This document shows, in pieces, positions 46,191 through 57,780 of a stretch of 64,000 nucleotides of DNA. The notes under the pieces were generated by a model, which saw nothing but the letters and a program-made list of their open reading frames with translations, had not been told where the DNA came from and did not search any database. Both the position numbers and the translations under genes were made by a program. Origin of the DNA: Sphingobium sp. CCH11-B1 (GTDB lineage: Bacteria; Pseudomonadota; Alphaproteobacteria; Sphingomonadales; Sphingomonadaceae); the NCBI RefSeq assembly GCF_001556865.1, contig NZ_LSJY01000135.1, forward strand, positions 20,781 through 84,780. The letters run 5' to 3'. How positions within the stretch are numbered: the stretch's first letter is position 1; each line of letters opens with the position of its first letter.

Positions 46191-47162
46191 ATGCACGCGG
46201 CACTCGATATTTTCCGGGCACTTGGTGATCCGACGCGGCTCCGCATCGTTCATCTGCTGCGGGCGATGGAACTGGCCGTGGGCGAGATCGCGCAGATCGT
46301 GGGGCAAAGCCAGCCGCGCGTGTCGCGTCATGTTCGCATTCTGACCGAAGCGGGGCTGGTCGAAAGGCGCAAGGAAGGCAATTGGGTTTTCCTGCGCCTG
46401 TCGCGCACGCCGCCCGTCGCTCCCTTCCTCACCCTGTTCGACCGGCTTGAGCCCTCCGCTGCCGAAGCGCTGTGGCAGGCGGCGGACCTGGCGCGGCTGG
46501 CCGCCGTCCGTGCCGATCGCGCCCGCGCGGCGGAAAGCTACTTCGCCGAACATGCCGAACAGTGGGATGCGATCCGCTCCCTTCACGTCGCGGAAGCCGA
46601 TGTCGAAGCCGCGATGATCGCGCTGCTCGCCCGCGAGCCCATCGGCAGGATGCTCGACATCGGCACTGGCACCGGGCGCATGATCGAACTGTTCGGCGCC
46701 CAGGCGGATGAGGTGACGGCGTTGGATCGCAGCCCCGATATGCTCCGCCTTGCCCGCGCCAAGCTGCCGCAGGATGCCGGGGGCAAATATGCGCTGCTGC
46801 TTGGCGATTTCCTCGATCTGCCACTCGAAGCAGGCAGCATCGATACGGTGGTGCTGCATCAGGTGTTGCACTATGCGCAAGCGCCCCAGGCGGTCATTGC
46901 GGAGGCGGCGCGGGTGATGGCAAAGGGCGGCCGTGTGCTGATCGCCGACTTTGCCGCGCACGAGCGGGAAGAGCTGCGCACGCGCGACCAGCATGCGCGG
47001 CTCGGCTTTTCCGACGATCAGATCGCTGGCTGGTTCGCCGAAGTGGGCCTAGCGCTGGAATGGGTGGAAACGCTGCCCGGCCAGGAATTGACGGTGCAAC
47101 TCTGGCTGGGCCGTCGCACGGGCGCGCAGGTCCTGCCCATCGAAGGACGGATTTCCGCATGA
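46191..47162 (+). CDS. ArsR-family regulator fused to a SAM-dependent methyltransferase domain
   Basis: Residues 1-85 form an ArsR winged helix (ALGDPTRLRIVHLLRAMELA, QSQPRVSRHVRILTEAG). Residues ~120-300 form a class I methyltransferase (RMLDIGTGTGRMIELFG, TALDRSPDMLRLAR). This fusion is found ahead of methionine-cycle genes in alphaproteobacteria and is thought to sense S-adenosyl-methionine or -homocysteine through the methyltransferase fold. I chose the ATG at 46191. A perfect palindrome just upstream suggests autoregulation, and metF overlaps its stop as ATGA. Confidence 0.9.
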   Translation: MHAALDIFRALGDPTRLRIVHLLRAMELAVGEIAQIVGQSQPRVSRHVRILTEAGLVERRKEGNWVFLRLSRTPPVAPFLTLFDRLEPSAAEALWQAADLARLAAVRADRARAAESYFAEHAEQWDAIRSLHVAEADVEAAMIALLAREPIGRMLDIGTGTGRMIELFGAQADEVTALDRSPDMLRLARAKLPQDAGGKYALLLGDFLDLPLEAGSIDTVVLHQVLHYAQAPQAVIAEAARVMAKGGRVLIADFAAHEREELRTRDQHARLGFSDDQIAGWFAEVGLALEWVETLPGQELTVQLWLGRRTGAQVLPIEGRISA

Positions 47163-48076
47163 CGAACATCGAACCCGCCGCGCCGCACTTTGCGGACCTT
47201 GGCGGCGACGCCCGGGTGAGCTTCGAATTCTTCCCGCCCAAGACGGAGAAGATGGAAGCACAGCTTTGGTCGGCGATCGAGACGCTGACGCCGCTTGGGC
47301 CGCAATTCGTGTCCGTCACCTATGGCGCGGGCGGATCGACGCGGGAGCGGACCCACAACACCGTCGCCCGCATCGCGCGGGAAACGCCGCTGGCCGCCGC
47401 CGCCCACCTGACCTGCGTGGCGGCGAGCAAGGCGGAGATTGACGAGATAGCCGACGCCTATTGGGAAGCGGGCGTACGCCACATCGTTGCCCTTCGCGGC
47501 GATCCGCCGGAGGCCGGCGGACGGTTCGATCCGCATCCTGACGGCTACCGGGGCGCGGCCGAACTGGTCGAGGGCCTGAAGAAGCGCCATGATTTCGAAA
47601 TCAGCGTGTCGGCCTATCCCGAAGTGCATCCCGAAGCCGCCAGCGCGCAAAGCGATCTCGACAATCTGAAGCGCAAGCTTGATGCCGGCGCCACCCGCGC
47701 GATCACGCAATTCTTTTTCGAACCCGCCACCTATTTCCGCTTCATGGACAAGGTGAGGGGCGCTGGGATCGATGCCGATATCGTGCCTGGCATCATGCCG
47801 GTCAGCAATTTCGCGGCGGTGCGGCGCATGTCGGCCATGTGCAACACCGATGTCCCTGAATGGATGGCCCGGCTGTTCGACGGTCTCGACGACCTGCCCG
47901 CCGCACGGCAACTGGTGTCGAGCACCATCGCGGCGGAGCTGTGCCGCAAGCTTCACGAGGGCGGCGTGCGCGACTTCCATTTCTACACGCTCAACCGCGC
48001 GGAAATGAGCTATGCGATCTGCCATCTGCTTGGCCTGCGGGCGAAGGTGGCTGCCCAACTGGAGAAGACGGCATGA
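47159..48076 (+). CDS. metF: Methylenetetrahydrofolate reductase
   Basis: MetF reduces 5,10-methylene-THF to 5-methyl-THF with FAD, supplying the methyl donor for MetH downstream. The 305-residue TIM-barrel protein has VSFEFFPPKTEKME at 20-33, FVSVTYGAGGSTR, HLTCVAASK, ALRGDPPEAGG and TRAITQFFFEPATYF, all MetF signatures. It overlaps both neighbours by 4 bp, so the regulator, metF and the first metH ORF are translationally coupled. Confidence 0.97.
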   Translation: MTNIEPAAPHFADLGGDARVSFEFFPPKTEKMEAQLWSAIETLTPLGPQFVSVTYGAGGSTRERTHNTVARIARETPLAAAAHLTCVAASKAEIDEIADAYWEAGVRHIVALRGDPPEAGGRFDPHPDGYRGAAELVEGLKKRHDFEISVSAYPEVHPEAASAQSDLDNLKRKLDAGATRAITQFFFEPATYFRFMDKVRGAGIDADIVPGIMPVSNFAAVRRMSAMCNTDVPEWMARLFDGLDDLPAARQLVSSTIAAELCRKLHEGGVRDFHFYTLNRAEMSYAICHLLGLRAKVAAQLEKTA

Positions 48077-49119
48077 GCGCCGAAGCTGAACTTCGCGCCC
48101 TGGCAGCGGACAAGATCCTGATTTTCGACGGCGGATACGGCACGTCGATCCAGAAGCATGGCCTGACCGAAGCCGACTATCGCGGCGACCTTGACCTGCC
48201 CAAGGATCAGAAGGGCAACAACGACCTTCTGTGCCTCACCCGCCCGGACATCGTGGAGGGCATTCATGCCGCCTATCTGGAGGCGGGCGCGGACATGGTG
48301 GAGACGAACACCTTCAGTTCGACCAAGATTGCCATGGCCGACTATGGAGCGGAGCATCTGGTGTGGGACATCAATGTCGCCGCCGCGACCCTTGCCCGGT
48401 CGGCCTGCCAAAAGGCGACGGCCAAGGACGGCCGCCCACGCTTCGTTGCCGGATCGATCGGGCCGACGAACAAGACGCTCAGCATCTCGCCCGACGTCAA
48501 CGACCCCGCCTATCGCGAAGTGGATTATGACACGCTCAAGGCCGACTATCGCGAACAATGCGACGCACTGATCGCGGGCGGGGTGGATTTCCTGCTGGTC
48601 GAAACCTGCTTCGACACGCTCAATGCCAAGGCGGCGGGCATGGCCGCGCGGGAGGCCGAGGCGGCCGCCGGACGTCCCGTGCCGCTGATGCTCAGCTTCA
48701 CCATCACCGACATGTCCGGGCGCAACCTATCGGGCCATACGATCAACGCCTTCTGGTATTCGCTGCGGCACCTGAAGCCGCTCACCATCGGGGTGAACTG
48801 CGCGTTCGGCGCGGACCTGCTGCGGCCCTACCTTGCCGAACTGTCGAAAAATGCCGACGCGCTGATTCTCGCTTATCCCAATGCCGGCCTTCCCAACGAG
48901 CTTGGCCAATATGACGAGCTGCCCGAAACCACCGCGAGGCTGATCCGCGACTGGGTGGACGAAGGGCTGGTCAACATGGTCGGCGGCTGTTGCGGCACGA
49001 CACCGGCCCATATCGGCGCGGTGGCGCGGGCGCTGGCGGGCGAAAAGCCGCGGGTCGTGCCGGAGCTGCCGGTGGTGACAAGGCTCGCGGGGCTCGAACC
49101 GATGCACATCGCGGCCTAA
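48073..49119 (+). CDS. metH: Methionine synthase, homocysteine-binding module (split MetH)
   Basis: This 348-residue ORF corresponds to the N-terminal homocysteine S-methyltransferase domain of MetH, which in many bacteria is fused to the rest. It has [33 protein letters not shown], and the zinc cysteines in GVNCAFGAD and [10 protein letters not shown]. The remaining modules are in the next ORF, 100 bp downstream. A split of this type is usual in several alphaproteobacteria (from memory). The start overlaps metF as ATGA. Confidence 0.93.
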   Translation: MSAEAELRALAADKILIFDGGYGTSIQKHGLTEADYRGDLDLPKDQKGNNDLLCLTRPDIVEGIHAAYLEAGADMVETNTFSSTKIAMADYGAEHLVWDINVAAATLARSACQKATAKDGRPRFVAGSIGPTNKTLSISPDVNDPAYREVDYDTLKADYREQCDALIAGGVDFLLVETCFDTLNAKAAGMAAREAEAAAGRPVPLMLSFTITDMSGRNLSGHTINAFWYSLRHLKPLTIGVNCAFGADLLRPYLAELSKNADALILAYPNAGLPNELGQYDELPETTARLIRDWVDEGLVNMVGGCCGTTPAHIGAVARALAGEKPRVVPELPVVTRLAGLEPMHIAA

Positions 49120-49127
49120 AGTAAACC

Positions 49128-49208
49128 GTCATCCCGGCGAAGGCTGGGATCTCGTGCTTCCAGGGGCGCGCTTCAACACGGGGAGACCCCAGCCATCGCT
49201 GGGGTGAC
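49128..49208. repeat. Paired-hairpin dispersed repeat between the two metH ORFs
   Basis: Two stem-loops face each other: ATCCCGGCGAAGGCTGGGAT at 49131-49150 and ACCCCAGCCATCGCTGGGGT at 49186-49205, flanked by GTC and GAC and separated by 35 bp. A second copy is at 63913. It is a REP-like intergenic element of the type scattered through sphingomonad genomes. It ends 11 bp before the next start codon. Confidence 0.85.
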
Positions 49209-49219
49209 GAGCTAAGACT

Positions 49220-51820
<2,601 letters not shown>

Positions 51821-51904
51821 CGCGCCGCCGCAAAGCGGGGTGATATGTCGGGGGTGTCGGAAGCAGGCCGGCATGGACATGTCGCTCTGTCCCAAGGAGG
51901 ACGC

Positions 51905-52546
51905 ATGAAGATTCGAAACGCCGCGGCCATGGCAATCGCGATGATGGGGGCCTCCGCCGCATTCGCCGTGGCCGCTAAGACCGGGACGGTGTCGGAAACC
52001 TCCGCACCACCGCCGCAGCCTCAACCGGCCGCCTCCTTCATCCCGGCTGGGTTTCACGCTCCACTGCTGGTCAAGACCACCGCTTTCAAGCTGGTCCCGC
52101 TCGGGCCGGCCTTGGTCAAAGTGGATTTCGACGCCTACATGTCGTCGATCGAGCATTTGCAGAAAAATTTCACGCGCAGCGCCGACTGGCCGCATCCGGG
52201 CATCTCCTCCGCCGACGCGATGCGCGACATGGAGACCGAGGAGGCGCGGTTTCGGAAGCGGGAATCCTTCGCCTACGCCGTGCTGACGCCCGATGGCCGC
52301 CGCGAGCGTGGCTGCGTCTATGTCTACCCCAGCCCGGTCCCCGGATATGACGCCGTGGTCAGGCTGTGGGTGACCAAGGCGGAATATGACGCCGGATTCG
52401 ACGCCGAACTGTACAAGTGGGTCGTGCAGTGGATCGGGAAGGACTGGCCCTTCGCGAAGGTCGCCTATCCCGGCCGCGCCATCCCGTGGAGCAGCTGGGA
52501 CGCCATGATCTCCGCCGCCGCCAAACGGCCCGCGCGACAAGAATGA
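51905..52546 (+). CDS. Secreted protein of unknown function, GNAT-like C-terminal region
   Basis: The 213-residue protein has a signal peptide (MKIRNAAAMAIAMMGASAAFA), a Pro-rich linker (APPPQPQPAA) and a domain from about residue 45 to 205. The domain includes RESFAYAVLTPDGRRERGCVYVYPSP, a beta-hairpin like the core of GNAT acetyltransferases, and later WIGKDWPFAKVAYPGR. No acetyl-CoA loop is clear. An AAGGAGGACGC ribosome site fixes the start at 51905. Function unknown. Confidence 0.75.
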   Translation: MKIRNAAAMAIAMMGASAAFAVAAKTGTVSETSAPPPQPQPAASFIPAGFHAPLLVKTTAFKLVPLGPALVKVDFDAYMSSIEHLQKNFTRSADWPHPGISSADAMRDMETEEARFRKRESFAYAVLTPDGRRERGCVYVYPSPVPGYDAVVRLWVTKAEYDAGFDAELYKWVVQWIGKDWPFAKVAYPGRAIPWSSWDAMISAAAKRPARQE

Positions 52547-52679
52547 AGCTGCTCGTCGGGCGGGCGGTTGGCTGGCTTCCGCCTGGCTGACCTCGTGGTG
52601 CAAATGGCGCTTCGCATTTCTCGGCGGGTCCGATCGAACGGATGTTGGGAAATAGGCGCCCGATCCCCATATCCCCCCC

Positions 52680-53114
52680 ATGAAAATCTTCACCATCGGC
52701 TATGAAGGCGCGACGCAAGCGGCATTGATAGACGCGCTGCGCGAAGCGGGCGTGCGCCTGCTCGCGGATGTTCGCGCAGTGCCGCTTTCGCGTCGGCCGG
52801 GCTTTTCCAAGAATATCCTTGCCGCCGGTCTGCGCGAAGCGGGGATCGCCTATGTCGGGCTGAAGGCGCTTGGCACACCTGCCGAAGGGCGCGAAGCCGC
52901 GCGCAAGGGGCATCACGCCCGCCTCGCTGAAATCTACGCGCGCCAGCTCGACCTGCCGGAAGCCATCGTGCAGGCCGAGCAGCTCAAGGACATGGCGGGC
53001 GAGACGCCGACAGCCTTGCTCTGCTTCGAGCGCGACCCGTCCGGCTGCCATCGCTCGTTGCTGCTGGACGCCATTCTGCCGGACGCGGAGCGGATCGACC
53101 TTTTCCCGAAGTAA
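52680..53114 (+). CDS. DUF488 family protein
   Basis: The 144-residue protein shows the DUF488 pattern: FTIGYEGATQAALIDALREAG at the start, LLADVRAVPLSRRPGFSK, then ALLCFERDPSGCHRSLL with its Cys and His. The family's biochemical role is unknown. It stands alone in a 130-bp plus 95-bp flanked spot. Confidence 0.88.
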   Translation: MKIFTIGYEGATQAALIDALREAGVRLLADVRAVPLSRRPGFSKNILAAGLREAGIAYVGLKALGTPAEGREAARKGHHARLAEIYARQLDLPEAIVQAEQLKDMAGETPTALLCFERDPSGCHRSLLLDAILPDAERIDLFPK

Positions 53115-53209
53115 GCCAGCATCACGCCGCCTGTCCCATATCGGGGCAATTTTGCATTAACCTTGTTCCCGCCTTGGTGGGCATGCCTCCAGCGCCTATC
53201 CTGCCACCC

Positions 53210-54148
53210 ATGCGCACCCTGTCGATCAGCCTGCTCGCCGCCGTCGCGATCGCCTCTGCCGCCTGGGCGCAGGGCACGTCCGCGCCCTTCACGCTGGCCG
53301 AATCCGGTCGCTCGTTCGCCACGCTGCGCGATGCGCTGGCGGCGGTGGGCGACGGCAGCGGCACCATCCAGATCGCACCCGGCACCTACCGGCAATGCGC
53401 CGTGCAACAGGGCGGCGACGTAACGATCCGCGCCGCGACGCCGGGCACCGTCATCTTCGACGCCGTGCCCTGCGAAGGCAAGGCGGCAATGGTGCTCCGT
53501 GGCCGGTCCAGCACCATAGACGGCATCATCTTCCAGAATATTCGCGTGCCCGACGGCAACGGCGCGGGCATCCGTCTGGAAAGCGGTAACCTGACCGTCC
53601 GCAACAGCCTGTTCCGCAACAGCGAGGAAGGCATTCTGACCGGCGATTATGACGGCGGGCAGGTGACGATCGACAAGTCGACCTTCCGCAAACTGGGCCG
53701 TTGCGACCGCGACCTCGACTGCGCACATGGCGTCTATATCGGGCGGCTCGCCAATCTGGTCGTGACGAACAGCCGCTTCGACCAGGGCGATGGCGGCCAT
53801 TATCTCAAGACCCGCACGGCACGGGTGACCATCACCGGCAACAGCTTCGACGACAGCGGCGGCCATCTCACCAACTACATGATCGACCTCAGCAACGGCG
53901 CGAGCGGGGTTATCTCCGGCAATGAGATGGTGCAGGGGAAAGACAAGGACAACTGGTCCGCTTTCATCACCGTCGCGCCGGAAGGCCGCGAACATTCGAG
54001 CGCGGGCCTGGTGATAGAGGGCAACAAGGCCGGCTTCGTGCCGGGGCTGGAGCGGGGATCGACCTTCGTCGCCAACTTCACCGACGATCCGGTAAGGATC
54101 GGCGCGAACCGGCTCGCCCCCTCGATGAAGGTGAAGGACCGCCGCTGA
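53210..54148 (+). CDS. Exported right-handed parallel beta-helix protein
   Basis: The 312-residue protein has a signal peptide (MRTLSISLLAAVAIASAAWA) and repeated turn motifs of about 22-25 residues, including GRSSTIDGIIFQNIRV, ESGNLTVRNSLFRNSEEGI and TARVTITGNSFDDSGG, which form a pectate-lyase-like beta-helix. The second half contains RCDRDLDCAHGVYIG. Substrates of such proteins are usually polysaccharides but cannot be told here. I chose the ATG at 53210; upstream TTG/GTG/ATG in-frame codons would add non-signal residues. Confidence 0.85.
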   Translation: MRTLSISLLAAVAIASAAWAQGTSAPFTLAESGRSFATLRDALAAVGDGSGTIQIAPGTYRQCAVQQGGDVTIRAATPGTVIFDAVPCEGKAAMVLRGRSSTIDGIIFQNIRVPDGNGAGIRLESGNLTVRNSLFRNSEEGILTGDYDGGQVTIDKSTFRKLGRCDRDLDCAHGVYIGRLANLVVTNSRFDQGDGGHYLKTRTARVTITGNSFDDSGGHLTNYMIDLSNGASGVISGNEMVQGKDKDNWSAFITVAPEGREHSSAGLVIEGNKAGFVPGLERGSTFVANFTDDPVRIGANRLAPSMKVKDRR

Positions 54149-54179
54149 CTTGGGCGCGCATCTGCGCTATCGTGGCGCG

Positions 54180-54374
54180 ATGCGCACCACCTATGACAGC
54201 GCCACCGTTCGCCTCTACCATCTGGGCGATGACGGCGGCGCGACGACCATCATGTATGGCCCGTTGAGCCAGGCCCTGCTCGCTGCGGAGCAGCAGCCCG
54301 CCGAAGTCCAGGAGGGCCTGTTCCTCGCAACGGATAATGACGTGGTCGCCTATCTGGATTTCATTGAAGGGTAG
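54180..54374 (+). CDS. Small conserved-looking hypothetical protein, 64 aa
   Basis: The short acidic protein reads TTYDSATVRLYHLGDDGG, then TIMYGPLSQALLAAEQQP and DNDVVAYLDFIEG. It begins 31 bp after the beta-helix gene and could be translated with it. I do not recognise the family. Its composition and high third-position GC are those of a real gene. Confidence 0.6.
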   Translation: MRTTYDSATVRLYHLGDDGGATTIMYGPLSQALLAAEQQPAEVQEGLFLATDNDVVAYLDFIEG

Positions 54375-54420
54375 GGGGCTTGATTGGCCCTCTCCGCTCG
54401 CGGGAGGGGGCCTGATATGC

Positions 54421-55815
54421 TCACCCCTCGAACCCGAACGGTTCGCGCGTCCGTCGATAATCGTCGGTCAGCATCTCGCGGCCGATCGGCGGCGCGGAGC
54501 GGGCCATGCACTGGGCACGGTGACACAGGCGGCACGTGACGCCGATCGGCGTCGGCTCTGTCTGCTCCATGCCCTGCGTGTAGATCAGCCGGTGCGCATG
54601 CTCCGCCGCGCAGGCGAGCGCGATCGCGCGCTCCACTTTTGGCGCGCCCCATCCGCCGCCGCCCGCCGCCACCGCACGCGCGATGGAAAAGAAGCGCTGC
54701 CCGTCCGGCAGTTCCAGCCATTGCGTCACCACATCGCGCGGCCGTTCGAACACGCGATGCACCGACCAGAGCGGGCAGGAGCCGCCATGGCGCGCAAAGG
54801 GGAAGCCCGCGCCGTCCAGCCGCTTGCTCACATTGCCCGCCGGATCGACGCGCAGGAAGAAAAAGGGCACCCGTTCCTGCCCCGGTTTCTGCAAGGTGGT
54901 CAGGCGATGGGCGGTCTGCTCGAAGCTGGTGCCGAACTGCCGGGCCAGTGCCTCCACATCATAGCGCTTCGCCTCCACCGCCTTGGCGAACGCGCCATAG
55001 GGCATCAATATCGCCGCCGCGCCATGGCTCGCCAGCGCCCGCCGGGTCAGCCGCCGCCCGCTTTCGCTCGCGAACTGGCCTTCTTTCAACAGGGTGTCGA
55101 AGATTGCTCGCATTTCGAGATAGGCGATCTGCAACGCAAGTTGGAACTGCGAACTCGCCCCGTCCAGCGTATCGTCCAGCAGCACGGCATCGCGGTGGCG
55201 GTCCAGCCGCCGCATCGATCCGGCCATCACGTCGCTGGGCAACCGTCGCACGCGCAGGCTGTGTCGCGCCCGCAGCCAACCGGCAAGGCCGCCTTCCGTC
55301 TCCACCTCCGCCGCCAGCCTTTCCCCCGCATCGTCCAGCGCCGGGAAGCAGTTGCGTCGGGCGGCAAGGAAACGGCGCGATTCCGCCACCGGATCGGCCG
55401 CGTCTTCCTGCAGCGCATCGCCTGCATCCCGGTCGGCCAGCGCCAGATGTTCCTCGCGATAGCTGGTGTAGAGCCGTGTCAGCGCTTCGGCGATGCCCGG
55501 ATAGTTGACTGCCACGTCTCCTGTTGCCAGCGCCGGCAGGTCGATGTCGGCGAACATCGGGTCTTTCAGCACCGCATGCAGCCGCGCCGTCTGTTCCGCG
55601 CCGCCATCGCCCGCCACCTCCGCCATGTCGAGCTTGTAGGTGCGGGCCAGGCGCAGCAGCATGTCCGCCGTCAAGGGCCTCTGATTGCGTTCGAGCAACG
55701 CGACATAAGAAGCGGAAATCTCAAGGTCCGCGGCCATGTCCGCCTGTGTCAGGCCAAGGTCGCGCCGCAGCCGCCGCAAGCGCGGGCCCATGTAAACGGG
55801 GCGATCCCTGGCCAT
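54421..55815 (-). CDS. XRE-family regulator of ScfR/RamB type
   Basis: The 464-residue protein has an N-terminal HTH_3 (MGPRLRRLRRDLGLTQADMA, SASYVALLERNQRPLT) and a C-terminal IrrE-like and short-chain-fatty-acyl domain with cysteines in GVTCRLCHRAQCMAR. Relatives such as RamB of Corynebacterium and ScfR-type proteins control acetate and glyoxylate-cycle genes. It is divergent from aceA with an inverted repeat in the shared promoter, which fits that role here. CAGGAGG precedes the ATG. Confidence 0.9.
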   Translation of the reverse strand: MARDRPVYMGPRLRRLRRDLGLTQADMAADLEISASYVALLERNQRPLTADMLLRLARTYKLDMAEVAGDGGAEQTARLHAVLKDPMFADIDLPALATGDVAVNYPGIAEALTRLYTSYREEHLALADRDAGDALQEDAADPVAESRRFLAARRNCFPALDDAGERLAAEVETEGGLAGWLRARHSLRVRRLPSDVMAGSMRRLDRHRDAVLLDDTLDGASSQFQLALQIAYLEMRAIFDTLLKEGQFASESGRRLTRRALASHGAAAILMPYGAFAKAVEAKRYDVEALARQFGTSFEQTAHRLTTLQKPGQERVPFFFLRVDPAGNVSKRLDGAGFPFARHGGSCPLWSVHRVFERPRDVVTQWLELPDGQRFFSIARAVAAGGGGWGAPKVERAIALACAAEHAHRLIYTQGMEQTEPTPIGVTCRLCHRAQCMARSAPPIGREMLTDDYRRTREPFGFEG

Positions 55816-55845
55816 GTCAACATCCTCCTGTGCAGATATTTACAA

Positions 55846-55868
55846 CTTTACAGCATAAATCTGTAAAG
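55846..55868. promoter_or_regulatory. Inverted repeat between the RamB-like regulator and aceA
   Basis: CTTTACAG and CTGTAAAG are separated by CATAAAT, 30 bp upstream of the regulator gene and 87 bp upstream of aceA. TTTACA also occurs once more just beside it (55840-55845). A likely binding site of the regulator. Confidence 0.6.
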
Positions 55869-55955
55869 ATCGACAACTGAACCGCGATGCACCTGCGCAA
55901 GCGCAATCTGCCTGTCTATTTCGCTGTCCATCCGCTCACCCAAGGATGCAGACAC

Positions 55956-57548
55956 ATGACCTATCACAGCGAAATCGCGGCTGCCGGCGACCGCATCGGA
56001 ACCGAAACCAATTGGGATGGCATCGCGGCCGAATCCGTCGCCCGCATGCGCCTCCAGAACCGATTCCAGACCGGCCTCGACATCGCGCGCTACACGGCGA
56101 AGATCATGCGCGCCGACATGGCGGCCTATGACGCCGATCCCGCAGCCTACACCCAGTCGCTCGGCTGCTGGCACGGCTTCATCGGCCAGCAGAAGATGAT
56201 CAGCATCAAGAAGCATTTCGGCACGACTAAGGGGCGCTACCTCTATCTGTCGGGCTGGATGGTCGCGGCGCTGCGCAGCGAATTCGGGCCGCTGCCCGAT
56301 CAGTCGATGCATGAAAAGACCAGCGTCGCCGCGCTGATCGAGGAACTCTACACCTTCCTGCGGCAGGCCGACGCGCGCGAGCTGGGCATGCTGTTCCGCG
56401 AACTCGACGCGGCCAAGGCGTCCGGCGACGCCGTCAACACCCACCGCCTGCTGCACAAGATCGACGAATATCAAACCCATGTCGTCCCGATCATCGCCGA
56501 TATCGACGCGGGCTTCGGCAATGCGGAGGCGACCTACCTGCTGGCCAAGAAGTTCATCGAGGCTGGGGCCTGCTGCATCCAGATCGAGAATCAGGTGTCC
56601 GACGAAAAGCAGTGCGGCCATCAGGACGGCAAGGTGACTGTCCCGCACGAGGATTTCCTCGCGAAGATCCGGGCCGTGCGCTACGCCTTCCTCGAACTGG
56701 GCGTCGACGATGGCGTCATCGTTGCGCGCACCGACAGCCTCGGCGCCGGCCTCACCAAGCAGATCGCCTATAGCCGCCAGGCGGGCGACATCGGTGATCT
56801 CTACAACGGCTTCCTGGACTGCGATCCGGTCGATCCGGCGGCGATCGGCCATGGCGACGTGCTCATCAGCCGCGACGGCCAATTGCTGCGCCCCAAGCGG
56901 CTGCCCAGCAACCTCTATCAGTTCCGCGCCGGCACTGGTGAGGATCGCTGCGTCCTCGATTGCATCACCGCGCTTCAAAATGGCGCGGACCTCTTGTGGA
57001 TCGAGACCGAAAAGCCGCATATCGGCCAGATCGGCGGCATGGTCCGCCGCATCCGGGAGGTCATTCCCAATGCCAAGCTGGTCTACAACAACTCGCCCAG
57101 CTTCAACTGGACGCTGAACTTCCGCCAGCAAGTCTTCGACGCCTGGCAGCAGGAAGGCCGCGACCTCAGCGCCTATGACCGGGCGAAGCTGATGAGTGTC
57201 GATTATGACGGCACCGACCTTGCGATCGAAGCGGACGAGCGCATCCGCACCTTTCAGAAGGACGCGGCGCGGGAGGCGGGCATTTTCCACCACCTCATCA
57301 CCCTGCCGACCTATCACACCGCAGCGCTCAGCACCGACAATCTGGCGAAGGAATATTTCGGCGATCAGGGCATGCTTGGCTACGTCAAGGGCGTGCAGCG
57401 GCAGGAAATCCGCCAGGGTATCGCCTGCGTCAAGCACCAGAACATGGCCGGTTCCGACATCGGCGACGACCATAAGGACTATTTCGCGGGCGAGGCGGCG
57501 CTCAAGGCCGGCGGCGCGCACAACACGATGAACCAGTTCGCGGCCTGA
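55956..57548 (+). CDS. aceA: Isocitrate lyase, long form
   Basis: AceA cleaves isocitrate to glyoxylate and succinate, the first glyoxylate-shunt step, needed for growth on acetyl-CoA such as that released by FerB. The 530-residue protein is of the long ICL type. The active-site loop is SDEKQCGHQDGK with Cys220, and the region NSPSFNWTL near the C-terminal half is conserved. AAGGA precedes the ATG at 55956. Its last codons (NQFAA-stop) are duplicated twice in tandem downstream. Confidence 0.96.
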   Translation: MTYHSEIAAAGDRIGTETNWDGIAAESVARMRLQNRFQTGLDIARYTAKIMRADMAAYDADPAAYTQSLGCWHGFIGQQKMISIKKHFGTTKGRYLYLSGWMVAALRSEFGPLPDQSMHEKTSVAALIEELYTFLRQADARELGMLFRELDAAKASGDAVNTHRLLHKIDEYQTHVVPIIADIDAGFGNAEATYLLAKKFIEAGACCIQIENQVSDEKQCGHQDGKVTVPHEDFLAKIRAVRYAFLELGVDDGVIVARTDSLGAGLTKQIAYSRQAGDIGDLYNGFLDCDPVDPAAIGHGDVLISRDGQLLRPKRLPSNLYQFRAGTGEDRCVLDCITALQNGADLLWIETEKPHIGQIGGMVRRIREVIPNAKLVYNNSPSFNWTLNFRQQVFDAWQQEGRDLSAYDRAKLMSVDYDGTDLAIEADERIRTFQKDAAREAGIFHHLITLPTYHTAALSTDNLAKEYFGDQGMLGYVKGVQRQEIRQGIACVKHQNMAGSDIGDDHKDYFAGEAALKAGGAHNTMNQFAA

Positions 57549-57610
57549 CGGCCACGGGGGAACCAGTTCGCGGCCTGACGGCCGCGGGGGAACCAGTTCG
57601 CGGCCTGACG
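57531..57610 (+). repeat. 30-bp tandem repeat overlapping the aceA 3' end
   Basis: Two full 30-bp units (57531-57560, 57561-57590) and a 20-bp partial unit (57591-57610) start with AACCAGTTCGCGGCCTGACG; the full units differ by one base (GCCACGGGGG versus GCCGCGGGGG). The first unit holds the last aceA codons and its TGA, so the stop region is present three times. Confidence 0.95.
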
Positions 57611-57649
57611 CGGACGATCAGCTTCGCGGTGTGCGGACCGCGAAGCGCG

Positions 57650-57690
57650 CCGCCTCCCCGGCAGAAAGCCCGATGCCGCCGGGGAGGCGG
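57650..57690. promoter_or_regulatory. Strong 13-bp hairpin downstream of aceA
   Basis: CCGCCTCCCCGGC and GCCGGGGAGGCGG form a perfect stem with a 15-base loop. No T-run follows. It may stabilise or end the aceA mRNA, or belong to a small RNA in the 57611-57812 interval. The 57549-57839 gap contains no protein gene I can support. Confidence 0.5.
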
Positions 57691-57780
57691 GCGCATGGGA
57701 TTTGACGGTCGGGGGGCCGCAACACGGGCCATCGCGTGGAGACTGCGTCAGTCGCCACGCGCTTGGGTGGAAGGACTTGA

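Noticed and set aside
57531-57610. CRISPR-like array from the short repeats after aceA
   Set aside because: The units are directly adjacent with no unique spacers and contain the aceA coding end.
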